Shown piece after piece: positions 6,961-14,175 of a stretch of 25,812 nucleotides of DNA. Source of the DNA: Pseudomonadota bacterium (GTDB lineage: Bacteria > Pseudomonadota > Alphaproteobacteria > Sphingomonadales > Sphingomonadaceae); contig JAEZQR010000317.1 of assembly GCA_023413015.1 (NCBI GenBank), positions 1 through 25,812 on the forward strand, in the 5' to 3' direction. The translations under genes and the position numbers were made by a program. The notes under the pieces were generated by a model. It was not told the origin of the DNA and ran no database searches. It was given only the letters and a program-made list of their open reading frames with translations. Positions within the stretch are counted from its first letter, which is position 1. Every line of letters starts with the position of its first letter.

Positions 6961-9768
6961 ATGACCACAACCCGCATCTCGACGCTGCTTGCGTCGGCGG
7001 CCGCGCTCAGCATGGTCAGCGGCATCGCATTCGCACAAGACACCAACACCGGCGACCAGGAAATCGTCGTCACCGGCTCGCGCATCAAGCGTCAGGATCT
7101 CGTCAGCTCGAGCCCGACCACGACGGTGAGCGCCGAGGACTTCAAGATCACCGGTACGCAGAACGTCGAAGAATATCTCAACACGCTGCCGCAACTCGTC
7201 GCCGGCGCCACCAAGTCGACCAACGTCACCGGCCAAGCCGATGCCACGGCGACGCTCAACCTGCGCGGCCTCGGTGCCAAGCGTACCCTCGTGCTCGTCA
7301 ACGGCCGGCGCTACATCGCCAGCAACCAGCAGGGCATCGTCGACGTCAACAACATTCCGGCGGCGCTGGTCGACCGGGTCGAGGTCGTCACCGGCGGCGC
7401 ATCCGCCGTCTACGGCTCCGACGCCATGGCGGGCGTCGTCAACTTCATCCTGAAGGACCGTTTCGAAGGGCTGCAGCTCGACGCGCAGGCCGGCATCTCC
7501 GACGAGGGCGACGCCGAGAACTGGAGCGCATCGGCGACGGTGGGCGCTGCGGGCGAGCGGGCGCACGCCTGGCTCCACGTCACCTATGAAGATCGCGCCG
7601 CGCTGCGTGGCACCGCCCGTGAGCTGTCCGAGTACAGCTACATCGACAACAACGGCACCTTCCAGCGGACGGGCACCGCCGGGCGCAAGGGCGGCACGCT
7701 GATCGGCATCCCGACCCCGAACGGCACCGGCGGCTTCGTCAACCGCGACTATGCGCTCGAGAACATGGTCCCGCGTCCGTTCGTGACTGCGACCGACACC
7801 AACTACGACCTGCAGCGCGATTATGCGATCCAGACGCCGCTTCAGCGCACCAACGTCTTCGGGCGCGGCGTCTATGAGCTGACCGACAATGTCCGCGCCT
7901 TCGTTGAGGCCGGATTCAACCACGTCGAGTCCTCGGCGGTGCTGGCACGCACGGCGCCGAACATCCGCCAGACGCAGAACGTCCCTGGCCTGCCGGCCAA
8001 TGCATCGTTCGTCACGCCTCAGATCCGGGCGCTGCTGAATGCCCGTCCTGATCCGAATGCGCCGTTCGCGCTTCGCTTCGAGGCGCCGGAGCAGTTTCCC
8101 AAGCGCGAGATCGCCTTCAATCGCGATCTCTATCGCCTGATCGGTGGCCTCGAGGGCGATCTCGGCAGCTGGGACTGGAACGTCAGCTACAGCTACAGCC
8201 ATCTGTCGACCAAGGAAGTTCAGGTCGGCGACATCTCCCGGCGCACGTTCGTCGAAGCCTCGACGCCGAGCCCGACCGACCCGACCAAGTGCGCCAATCT
8301 CAACCCGCAATGCGTGCTCGTCACCAACCTGACCAACTGGTCGCCCCAGCTCGTCAACTACCTGCGCGTCGACAACATCAGCTCGACCGAGATCGACGAG
8401 AAGATCGCCTCGGCCAGCATCACCGGCGATGCGTTCGAGCTGCCGGCGGGTCCGGTCGGCGTGGCGTTCGGTGCCGAGTATCGCGAGGTATCGAGCTCGG
8501 ACAATCCGGCGCCGGTGCTGCTCGACTTCGCCTCGGCTGGCTTCGGCGAGCGCAACCGCACTTTCGGGTCCTTCGACGTGAAGGAGATCTACGGCGAGAC
8601 GGTGGTGCCTATCATCTCCGACAAGCCGTTCGTGGAGTATCTTGGCCTTGAGCTGGCCGCCCGCTACTCCGACTATTCGACCGCGGGCGAGGTGTGGACC
8701 TACAAGGCCGGCGGCGAGTGGCGGCTCAACTCGGACATCCGCTTCCGGGGGCTCTACCAGCGGGCGGTCCGTGCGCCGAACATCGCCGAGCTCTACGGCG
8801 GTCTGGTCAACACCTACCCGGCCATGATCGACCCGTGCTCGCGCACCGCCAACCCGACGGGCGCGGTCAGGACGCTGTGCATCGCGCAGGGCGTGCCGGC
8901 CGCGGCGATCGGCAGCTATCAGCAGAACGGGGCCGCCATCGAGGCCCGCCTGGTCTCGAACCCCAATCTGAAGCCGGAGAAGTCGGACACCCTCACCCTG
9001 GGTGCGGTCTTCACGCCGAGTGCGATCCGGGGCCTCAACGTCACGCTCGATTACTATGACATCAAGATCAACGATGCGATCGAGCGGCTGGGCGGCGGCC
9101 CGCAGGGCGTGCTGGCGGCCTGCTTCGCCAGCGGCGACGCCAACGACCCATTCTGCCGGACCTTCAGCCGCTCGGCGACGACCTATGAGATCATCGACTG
9201 GGGCGTACCGCTGGCCAATGTCGCCAAGCTGCGCACCTCGGGCGTCGATCTCGCGGTGAACTACAGCTGGCAGTGGGACAGCCTCGGCCTCGGCGACGAA
9301 CCCGCCGACCTGCGCGCGACGCTGCTCGGGACCTGGGTCGATCGCAACACCTTCCAGGCCAATCCGGCGAGCCCGGCGGTGGATCGGGTGGGAACGGTCG
9401 GCGGCGACACGGCGGCCATCCCTGAATGGCGGTTCACCGGCATCCTCGGCTACGGCAGCGGCCCGCTCGATCTGAGCTGGCAGGTCGAGTATCTGTCGTC
9501 GGTCAAGGACCGCAAGTACGCAACGGCGCTCGCTGCGGGTGCGGCCAATCCGAAGGCCGGTATCGCCAGGCCGGTGGTCGACGCCTACTGGTACCACAAC
9601 TTCCGCGCGGCCTATGACTTCGACGGCTTCACGGTGTTCGGCGGCGTCCGCAACGTGTTCGACAAGCAGGCGCCACGGCTGTCCTCGCCGATCGAAGGCA
9701 ACACCGATCCGAACACCTATGACGTGATCGGCCGGTTCTTCTTCTTCGGCACCACCGTACGGTTCTGA
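6961..9768 (+). CDS. TonB-dependent outer-membrane receptor
   Basis: A 935-aa protein with a Sec signal peptide (1-26, ending IAFAQ). The TonB box EIVVTG is at 34-39, followed by a plug domain to about residue 165 (including LNLRGLGAKRTLVLVNGRR and VEVVTGGASAVYGSDAMAGVVNF). A beta-barrel covers the remainder and ends in a terminal Phe (GTTVRF), the usual outer-membrane insertion signal. It takes up a large or scarce ligand using energy from TonB-ExbBD. The extracellular loops contain cysteine pairs (for example around the NLNPQC and PCSRTANP segments) that may form disulphides. Its place behind an M19-like dipeptidase and a TPR protein favours a peptide or amino-acid conjugate as ligand over a siderophore, but that is inferred. 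ATG 6961 is preceded by AAGGGGG. The gene is followed closely by a strong hairpin. Confidence 0.95.
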   Translation: MTTTRISTLLASAAALSMVSGIAFAQDTNTGDQEIVVTGSRIKRQDLVSSSPTTTVSAEDFKITGTQNVEEYLNTLPQLVAGATKSTNVTGQADATATLNLRGLGAKRTLVLVNGRRYIASNQQGIVDVNNIPAALVDRVEVVTGGASAVYGSDAMAGVVNFILKDRFEGLQLDAQAGISDEGDAENWSASATVGAAGERAHAWLHVTYEDRAALRGTARELSEYSYIDNNGTFQRTGTAGRKGGTLIGIPTPNGTGGFVNRDYALENMVPRPFVTATDTNYDLQRDYAIQTPLQRTNVFGRGVYELTDNVRAFVEAGFNHVESSAVLARTAPNIRQTQNVPGLPANASFVTPQIRALLNARPDPNAPFALRFEAPEQFPKREIAFNRDLYRLIGGLEGDLGSWDWNVSYSYSHLSTKEVQVGDISRRTFVEASTPSPTDPTKCANLNPQCVLVTNLTNWSPQLVNYLRVDNISSTEIDEKIASASITGDAFELPAGPVGVAFGAEYREVSSSDNPAPVLLDFASAGFGERNRTFGSFDVKEIYGETVVPIISDKPFVEYLGLELAARYSDYSTAGEVWTYKAGGEWRLNSDIRFRGLYQRAVRAPNIAELYGGLVNTYPAMIDPCSRTANPTGAVRTLCIAQGVPAAAIGSYQQNGAAIEARLVSNPNLKPEKSDTLTLGAVFTPSAIRGLNVTLDYYDIKINDAIERLGGGPQGVLAACFASGDANDPFCRTFSRSATTYEIIDWGVPLANVAKLRTSGVDLAVNYSWQWDSLGLGDEPADLRATLLGTWVDRNTFQANPASPAVDRVGTVGGDTAAIPEWRFTGILGYGSGPLDLSWQVEYLSSVKDRKYATALAAGAANPKAGIARPVVDAYWYHNFRAAYDFDGFTVFGGVRNVFDKQAPRLSSPIEGNTDPNTYDVIGRFFFFGTTVRF

Positions 9769-9777
9769 GTAACGTAA

Positions 9778-9803
9778 GGGGACCGGCGTCCGCGCCGGTC
9801 CCC
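9778..9803. terminator. Bidirectional terminator-like hairpin
   Basis: GGGGACCGGCG and CGCCGGTCCCC form a perfect 11-bp stem with a 4-base loop, 9 bases after the receptor stop and 4 bases before the stop of the convergent regulator. Short A+T flanks (TAA on the left, CTTA on the right) lie outside the stem. Its position between two convergent 3' ends suggests it ends both transcripts. A long U-tract is lacking, so termination strength is uncertain. Confidence 0.65.
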
Positions 9804-9807
9804 CACC

Positions 9808-10239
9808 TTACTGCGAATATGTGCCGGCAAGCACCATGTAGGTCTGGGTGCGGGCGACACCGTCGAGGACGCCGATGTCGTTGAGGATGCCCTCGAGGTG
9901 CTCATAGTGCTCGGCTTCGAGCTCGATCAGCACGTCGAACTCGCCGGTGACGGTGCAGACATACTTCACGGTCGGGAATTTCTTCAGGACCTCGAGGATC
10001 GCCGAAGACTTCTTGGGATCGCGGTTCAGAAGCACATAGGCCCGGATCGGCGCGTTGGCGAAGCTCGGCTTCAATTCGACCGTGTACCGGGCGATCGCCA
10101 GCTCCTCGAGCCGCGCGAGCATGCTGGTCACGGTGGGGCGGGAAACGCTCAGTTCGCGTGCAAGGTCAGCAATCGTGCGGCGCGAGTTGTCTCGAAGAAG
10201 ATTGAGGAGCTCCTGCTCCTTCTTGGAAAGAGTTGCCAT
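9808..10239 (-). CDS. Lrp/AsnC family transcriptional regulator
   Basis: A 143-aa protein from ATG 10239 (MATLSKK). A TTG at 10266 would add nine residues but offers no better ribosome site. The N-terminal winged helix-turn-helix is at about 22-43 (TIADLARELSVSRPTVTSML). The RAM/ligand domain follows at about 65-140, with the family motif GEFDVLIELEA at 99-109. Lrp/AsnC proteins form dimers and octamers and respond to amino acids. The gene is transcribed away from an antiquitin-type aldehyde dehydrogenase, the commonest arrangement for a local regulator of that enzyme, so lysine or a related amino acid is a plausible effector. A palindrome in the shared promoter region is a candidate binding site. 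Confidence 0.92.
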   Translation of the reverse strand: MATLSKKEQELLNLLRDNSRRTIADLARELSVSRPTVTSMLARLEELAIARYTVELKPSFANAPIRAYVLLNRDPKKSSAILEVLKKFPTVKYVCTVTGEFDVLIELEAEHYEHLEGILNDIGVLDGVARTQTYMVLAGTYSQ

Positions 10240-10267
10240 GCGTTGTTTATCTTGGTCCCGAGGCAAT

Positions 10268-10287
10268 GATCAGACAATCATCTGATC
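10268..10287. promoter_or_regulatory. Palindrome between Lrp-type regulator and aldehyde dehydrogenase, candidate operator
   Basis: GATCAGA (10268-10274) and TCTGATC (10281-10287) are exact inverted repeats with a 6-base spacer. ATCAGAT recurs at about 10294, and GATC-containing half-sites recur near 10349 and 10368. The 167-210-base divergent region is distinctly A+T-rich. Several half-sites on one face of a promoter fit cooperative Lrp/AsnC binding. Confidence 0.45.
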
Positions 10288-10430
10288 TTCGTTATCAGAT
10301 ATCGTACATTATCTCTTATCATCCACAAGGTCTGCCGATAAGTATACAGATCATAAATCGCGTGACTTGATCAGCAGGCGAACTGGTAATCTTCTAATTT
10401 GCGCACATGCGTAAAGCTGATGGGGTGTAT

Positions 10431-12017
10431 ATGCAGGAAGCCGCCGCCGGGCCAGCCGGTCTGACCGACGCCGTTGCCGCAGCCGGCCAGAACGGGACCG
10501 CGCTCGGGCGCCATGCCATTCCGGCTTCGCTCGGGCTGGCCAACTATCTGACAGGCGATGGCGACCTTGTTGTCAGCAGCCCGATCGACGGCGCGATACT
10601 GGCCCGCTTGCAGAGTGACGGCCCCGAAGAGGTCGCTCGCAAGATCGCCCGCGCGACGCAAGCCTTCGGGCAATGGCGCTCGGTCCCCGCGCCGCGGCGC
10701 GGCGAACTGGTCCGCCTCCTCGGCGAGACGCTGCGGCGGCACAAGGAGGATCTGGCGACGCTCGTCACGCTCGAGTGCGGCAAGATCCGGACCGAGGCGC
10801 TGGGCGAAGTCCAGGAAATGATCGACATCTGCGACTTCGCAGTCGGCCTGTCGCGCCAACTCTACGGGCTGACGATCGCCTCCGAGCGCCCGTCGCACAA
10901 GATGCTCGAGGTGTGGCATCCGCTGGGGCCGGTCGGTGTCATCTCGGCATTCAACTTCCCGGTGGCCGTCTGGTCGTGGAATGCGGCGCTCGCGCTGGTC
11001 TGCGGCGACAGCGTGGTGTGGAAGCCGTCGGAAAAGACCCCGCTCACTGCGCTCGCCTGCCAGCATTTGTTCGCGCAGGCAGCAGCTGAATTTGGCGCCG
11101 CGCCCGACGGGCTGCTCGAAGTGGTGATCGGTGCGCGCGACACCGGCGAGCATCTGGTCGACGATCCGCGGCTGCCGCTGATCAGCGCCACCGGCAGCTC
11201 AGCCATGGGCCGCAAGGTCGGCGAGCAGGTCGCGCGTCGCTTCGGTCGCGCGCTGCTCGAACTCGGCGGCAACAATGCCATCATCGTCGCGCCGAGCGCC
11301 GATCTTGACCTCGCCGTCCCGGCCATCGCCTTCGGTGCGGTCGGTACCGCCGGCCAGCGCTGCACGACCACGCGCCGGCTCTTCGTGCATGACAGCATCT
11401 ACGAGGACCTGCTCGCGCGGCTGCGCTCGGTATATGAGGGCCTCGTGATCGGCGACCCGCGCGATCATGCAACCCAGGTCGGGCCGCTGATCGATGCGGC
11501 TGCCTACGAGGCTATGCAGCGCGCGCTCGCGGTGGCGCGCCAAGCAGGCGGCCATGTCGAAGGTGGCGAGCGCGTCTACCGGGTGCCGGCCGGCGGCTAC
11601 TATGTGCAGCCCGCGATTGTCGCATATGCGGACCCGGCGGCGAACGTTTTCGAGGAAACCTTCGCACCGATCCTGTCAGTCTTCCGCTATACTGATCTGG
11701 ACGACGCGATTGCCCGCAACAACGCGGTGCCGCAGGGGCTGTCGTCAGCAATCCTTACCAACGACCTGCGCGAGGCCGAGCTGTTCACCTCGGCGTTTGG
11801 GTCAGACTGCGGCATCGCCAACGTCAACATTGGCACGAGCGGCGCCGAGATCGGTGGCGCGTTTGGCGGCGAGAAGGAGACCGGCGGCGGCCGCGAGTCC
11901 GGCTCCGACAGCTGGCGCGCCTACATGCGCCGCCAGACCCAGACCATCAACTACGGTGCGTCCGTGCCGCTGGCCCAAGGCGTCCGCTTCCAGGTTGGTG
12001 CGACAGGTTCGGGCTGA
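10431..12017 (+). CDS. amaB: ALDH7/antiquitin-type aldehyde dehydrogenase (probable piperideine-6-carboxylate dehydrogenase)
   Basis: A 528-aa NAD(P)-dependent aldehyde dehydrogenase. ATG 10431 has a GGGG stretch 5 bases upstream; an in-frame ATG at 10407 has none. The NAD-binding domain contains GVISAFNFPVAVWSWN. The catalytic pair is E277 (LLELGG) and C311 (GQRCTTTRR), with the normal 34-residue spacing. The C-terminal stretch containing NVNIGTSGAEIGGAFGGEKETGGGRESGSD is the antiquitin signature. In bacteria these enzymes (AmaB/Pcd) oxidise alpha-aminoadipate semialdehyde, in equilibrium with piperideine-6-carboxylate, to alpha-aminoadipate in lysine or pipecolate degradation. No lysine 6-aminotransferase or pipecolate oxidase lies nearby, so the upstream source is unknown. 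The divergent Lrp-type gene is the probable regulator. The family is very likely; the exact substrate less so. Confidence 0.9.
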   Translation: MQEAAAGPAGLTDAVAAAGQNGTALGRHAIPASLGLANYLTGDGDLVVSSPIDGAILARLQSDGPEEVARKIARATQAFGQWRSVPAPRRGELVRLLGETLRRHKEDLATLVTLECGKIRTEALGEVQEMIDICDFAVGLSRQLYGLTIASERPSHKMLEVWHPLGPVGVISAFNFPVAVWSWNAALALVCGDSVVWKPSEKTPLTALACQHLFAQAAAEFGAAPDGLLEVVIGARDTGEHLVDDPRLPLISATGSSAMGRKVGEQVARRFGRALLELGGNNAIIVAPSADLDLAVPAIAFGAVGTAGQRCTTTRRLFVHDSIYEDLLARLRSVYEGLVIGDPRDHATQVGPLIDAAAYEAMQRALAVARQAGGHVEGGERVYRVPAGGYYVQPAIVAYADPAANVFEETFAPILSVFRYTDLDDAIARNNAVPQGLSSAILTNDLREAELFTSAFGSDCGIANVNIGTSGAEIGGAFGGEKETGGGRESGSDSWRAYMRRQTQTINYGASVPLAQGVRFQVGATGSG

Positions 12018-12242
12018 TCGCTCGGCAATCTAAGGATTACCCGTCGCGCTGCTACAAGCGATTGCTGCCATGTCGCTGGAGACGAGTTGGCATCGGACTG
12101 ACAGCACCGCCTTCAGTCCTGACAACTCGTCGCCAGCAATTGCGTTTGGCCGCCCGATGTAAGATGCAGGCGAGCCCTTATCGGCCCTGCTGCACATGCG
12201 GCATGGCCAGCACCGCTGGCCATGGGAATGAGATTTCGGAAC
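12018..12242. other. Gap downstream of the dehydrogenase with IS-end-like palindrome
   Basis: This 225-base gap lies between the end of the dehydrogenase and the end of a convergent small gene. No credible reading frame is seen. Its main content is the long imperfect palindrome at 12075-12137, which includes a segment matching the IS6-like end at 4575-4597. Confidence 0.5.
12075..12137. repeat. Long imperfect palindrome containing an IS-end-like repeat, copy D
   Basis: The arms pair as GCTGG (12075-12079) with CCAGC (12133-12137), GACGAGTTG (12081-12089) with CAACTCGTC (12123-12131), and GGACTGA (12095-12101) with TCAGTCC (12113-12119). That is 21 base pairs with one mismatch, one small internal loop and an 11-base apical loop. 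Read on the minus strand, 12108-12086 matches the IS6-like end at 4597-4575 in 19 of 23 bases; further in, GTCTCC and GGCAGC also recur. It may be two insertion-sequence ends back to back, or a repeat that doubles as a 3'-end hairpin for the dehydrogenase. There is no U-tract. Confidence 0.5.
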
Positions 12243-12506
12243 TTACGGATTGGTAGATATGCCTTGCGCCAACTGCTCGTCCAGGCGGGCCTTGGCTTCC
12301 AACCGGAGGGCGGCGGCGACCAGTTCCAAGCCCCGGTCGAGCCCGGCCTCGTCGCTATACGCGCCGCCGATCAGGCGGCCCAGCATGCCGGTCAATGCGA
12401 TCGTAACCTCCCGATCGGTCAGACCTGCTCTCGATGCCTTGACCACCGCCTCGGCGACATCGCTCCAGAATTGATGCTCCGCTGGTTTCATCTGTTCGGT
12501 CATCAT
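12243..12506 (-). CDS. 87-aa helical protein of unknown function
   Basis: I do not recognise this protein. It is 87 aa, acidic to neutral and predicted mostly helical (runs such as FWSDVAEAVVKASRAGLTDRE and LDRGLELVAAALRLEAKARL), with no signal peptide or membrane span. ATG 12506 is preceded on the minus strand by GGAGGTGG at good spacing, which supports it being a real gene; ATG 12503 is an equal alternative. It lies 97 bases downstream of the PspC gene in the same direction and could be the last member of that transcript. Confidence 0.72.
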   Translation of the reverse strand: MMTEQMKPAEHQFWSDVAEAVVKASRAGLTDREVTIALTGMLGRLIGGAYSDEAGLDRGLELVAAALRLEAKARLDEQLAQGISTNP

Positions 12507-12603
12507 GTACCACCTCCAGCCTGTGACGCACCCGTTTAGCCGATCGTCGCGCGGTGGGTATCGTCCTGCAGATGAGGCAGCGGCTGGCGGTGCACGGCGC
12601 CCT

Positions 12604-12816
12604 TTACTCGATGATTGCAGCCGGCTTTGCTTCGACCATCATCGCGATGACGATGTAGGCAAGGAGCAGCAAGCCGGACCCGAGGAGCGTACCGAGCACG
12701 AAGGCGAGGCGCACCCAGAGGGCTTCGATGCCGAGGAAGTCGGCAATGCCGGCGCAGACGCCTAGGAACTTGGCCGATCCCTTGTTGAGGTAGAGCTTCT
12801 GGCCGCGGGTGATCAT
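12604..12816 (-). CDS. pspC: PspC-domain inner-membrane protein
   Basis: A 70-aa protein that is essentially a single PspC domain: an amphipathic start (LYLNKGSAKFLGVCAGIADFLG), the conserved WVRLAFVL and one long transmembrane segment (about 36-61). I chose ATG 12816 because AAGGA lies 7 bases upstream; ATG 12822 is also in frame but would sit 1 base from that site. PspC proteins sense envelope stress, such as secretin mislocalisation or loss of membrane potential, and in enterobacteria work with PspB and PspA. Here neither PspA nor PspB is next to it. A 38-aa membrane protein gene lies immediately upstream in the same direction, with a sigma-54-type promoter ahead of both. Confidence 0.88.
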   Translation of the reverse strand: MITRGQKLYLNKGSAKFLGVCAGIADFLGIEALWVRLAFVLGTLLGSGLLLLAYIVIAMMVEAKPAAIIE

Positions 12817-12844
12817 GGGCATGTCCTTCGAGGTGTGAGGTGGG

Positions 12845-12961
12845 TCAGGCAATGACACCGTTCATCGACGGACCGACCGCGGCGATGAGGAAGGTCGCAC
12901 CAAGGAACAGCGCACCGAGCGAACCGACGAGGCTGCGGGAAAAATCTGAGCTGAAGAACAT
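12845..12961 (-). CDS. 38-aa single-span membrane microprotein
   Basis: ATG 12961 is preceded on the minus strand by AGGAG at 7-base spacing, a textbook ribosome site. The frame encodes 38 residues beginning MFFSSDFSRSLVGSLGALF and continuing through one hydrophobic helix (about 11-31) to MNGVIA and a stop at 12845. The longer open frame upstream of this ATG is not supported. The product should be a tiny inner-membrane protein. Its gene ends 28 bases before the PspC start, and both follow the sigma-54-like promoter. I do not know the family. By context it could be a PspC partner, taking the small-membrane-protein role that PspB or PspD has in enterobacteria, which is inference. Confidence 0.65.
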   Translation of the reverse strand: MFFSSDFSRSLVGSLGALFLGATFLIAAVGPSMNGVIA

Positions 12962-13010
12962 CGTCTGTCTCCTGTGTGTCGGCGGGAAATCCGCTTCATG
13001 TCCAGTGCAG

Positions 13011-13027
13011 AGCAAGCGCCGTGCCAA
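13011..13027 (-). promoter_or_regulatory. Sigma-54 (RpoN) -24/-12 promoter of the microprotein-pspC operon
   Basis: On the minus strand the sequence TTGGCACGGCGCTTGCT matches the sigma-54 consensus YTGGCACG-N4-TTGCW at every specified base, with the correct GG-GC spacing. The predicted start is near 13000, leaving an untranslated leader of about 40 bases to ATG 12961. Enterobacterial psp operons are transcribed by sigma-54 with the activator PspF, so finding this promoter ahead of a PspC gene is biologically coherent. Confidence 0.7.
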
Positions 13028-13104
13028 CAGGAATCTTGAAGGGTAACCTGCTGTAACGTAAGCTGAATTATTGATATTTAGGCACCATCAAGCGAATGTC
13101 TGTC

Positions 13105-13141
13105 TGGTGCAGTTTGCGAACCTGTGGTGCCGTTTGCCAAC
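13105..13141. promoter_or_regulatory. Paired direct repeats, candidate enhancer (UAS) for the sigma-54 promoter
   Basis: TGGTGCMGTTTGCSAAC occurs at 13105-13121 and 13125-13141 with 15 of 17 bases identical and a 20-bp period, two helical turns. The repeats lie about 105-140 bp upstream of the predicted start, the usual distance for sites bound by sigma-54 activators. A further GGCACCA in opposite orientation is at 13081-13087, and GTAAC is repeated 10 bp apart at 13043 and 13053. Nothing identifies the activator. Confidence 0.5.
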
Positions 13142-13190
13142 ATCCCGCACAACGAGGATGAAGAAGCCGTAGCCGTTTCGTGACCAGAGC

Positions 13191-14069
13191 TCACCGCAGG
13201 CGCAGATTCGTCGCTTGCCGGTGCTCGTCCAGTCCGATCACGACATCCGCACGTGCCGGCATCTCGGCCAGTATATGGCGTGTCAGCCGCTCGTAGTGTG
13301 CGACGAAGCGGGCGATGTCGGCGTCGCTCATGCCGCGCGGTGCCTCCCCGCCTGCCTGCATGGCCTGCCGCAGCTTCTGCTCCTGCTCGGTCCGCCAGCC
13401 GACGACCACATCGAAGCTCGGCGGGGCCAGCATGACGAGCTTGTCGATCCGCGCGAACAGCCGCTGATACGAGCCGGCGAGCGCGTCGTTCACATATCGG
13501 CGCCAGTGGGCATCCGGGTCTTCGTTGCGCTCGAGATCGTTTACCGGGGCGGAGAGCGCCGCTTCCGGCTGCGGCCGTGCGCCCACGCACCAGCCCTCGA
13601 ACAGGACCACGTCGACCGGACCTTGCACAGGCTCCCACGCCTCGGGCGGCTGCCGGTCGTCGAGCGCTTTGTCGAAGCGCGGAACGCGCGTCTCGCCCGG
13701 GCGCGACAGGCTGTCGAGGACGGCAAGTCCAAGCGCCACGTCGTGCGTGCCCGGCACGCCGCGCGTCCGGAGGAGCGGATGCACGGTCGCCGCGAGCCGC
13801 TCGCGCTCGGCGCGGGTCAGATAGAGATCGTCGAGCGATAGGATGGCCGCGCGGTGCCCGCGGTCCGCGAGGAGAGCCTGGAGCGCCGTCACCATCGTCG
13901 ACTTGCCACTGCCTTGCGGGCCGCAGAGCCCCATGATTGTCGTTCGCGATCGGGTGGATGCGACCTCGGTGATCCAATTCGCAATCGGCCGGTGGATGGT
14001 GTCGACCGTGCGCACGAACGCCGCCGGCAGCTTCTCTTTGGCGATTAGCTCGGAAAGCCAGGATTCCAT
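13191..14069 (-). CDS. Plant-type D-glycerate 3-kinase family protein
   Basis: A 292-aa P-loop kinase if started at ATG 14069 (MESWLSELIAKEKLPAAF), the N-terminus I remember for homologues. ATG 14123 and GTG 14159 are in-frame alternatives that would crowd the divergent promoter. The Walker A motif GPQGSGKST is at 50-58. Family segments follow in order: SLDDLYLT (78-85), RGVPGTHDV (103-111), PRFDKALDDR (130-139) and EGWCVGARP (158-166). Plant glycerate kinase of this family makes 3-phosphoglycerate in photorespiration. Bacterial members are often annotated only as kinases, so D-glycerate is likely but not certain. The gene diverges from a HAD-IIA hydrolase with 106 bases between the starts. 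Confidence 0.85.
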   Translation of the reverse strand: MESWLSELIAKEKLPAAFVRTVDTIHRPIANWITEVASTRSRTTIMGLCGPQGSGKSTMVTALQALLADRGHRAAILSLDDLYLTRAERERLAATVHPLLRTRGVPGTHDVALGLAVLDSLSRPGETRVPRFDKALDDRQPPEAWEPVQGPVDVVLFEGWCVGARPQPEAALSAPVNDLERNEDPDAHWRRYVNDALAGSYQRLFARIDKLVMLAPPSFDVVVGWRTEQEQKLRQAMQAGGEAPRGMSDADIARFVAHYERLTRHILAEMPARADVVIGLDEHRQATNLRLR

Positions 14070-14175
14070 CACCAGTCCAGCCTCGCTTGCAGGAACGCCT
14101 GTCGGACGCCATCCTAGCTTCATGTCCTCGTCATCCGGCGCGCTCAAGCGCCTCGCCACCCCTACGGCCTAGATC

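Noticed and set aside
6904..9597. An 897-codon open frame antisense to the TonB receptor, and a 459-codon one antisense to the serine hydrolase (242-1621)
   Set aside because: Long antisense frames are normal in GC-rich genes. The translations are rich in Arg, Asp and Val with no domain pattern, while the sense proteins have signal peptides and complete family motifs.
4786..9768. A lasso-peptide or siderophore uptake cluster
   Set aside because: No precursor peptide, lasso cyclase, isopeptidase or siderophore biosynthesis gene is present. The receptor and dipeptidase alone do not justify it.
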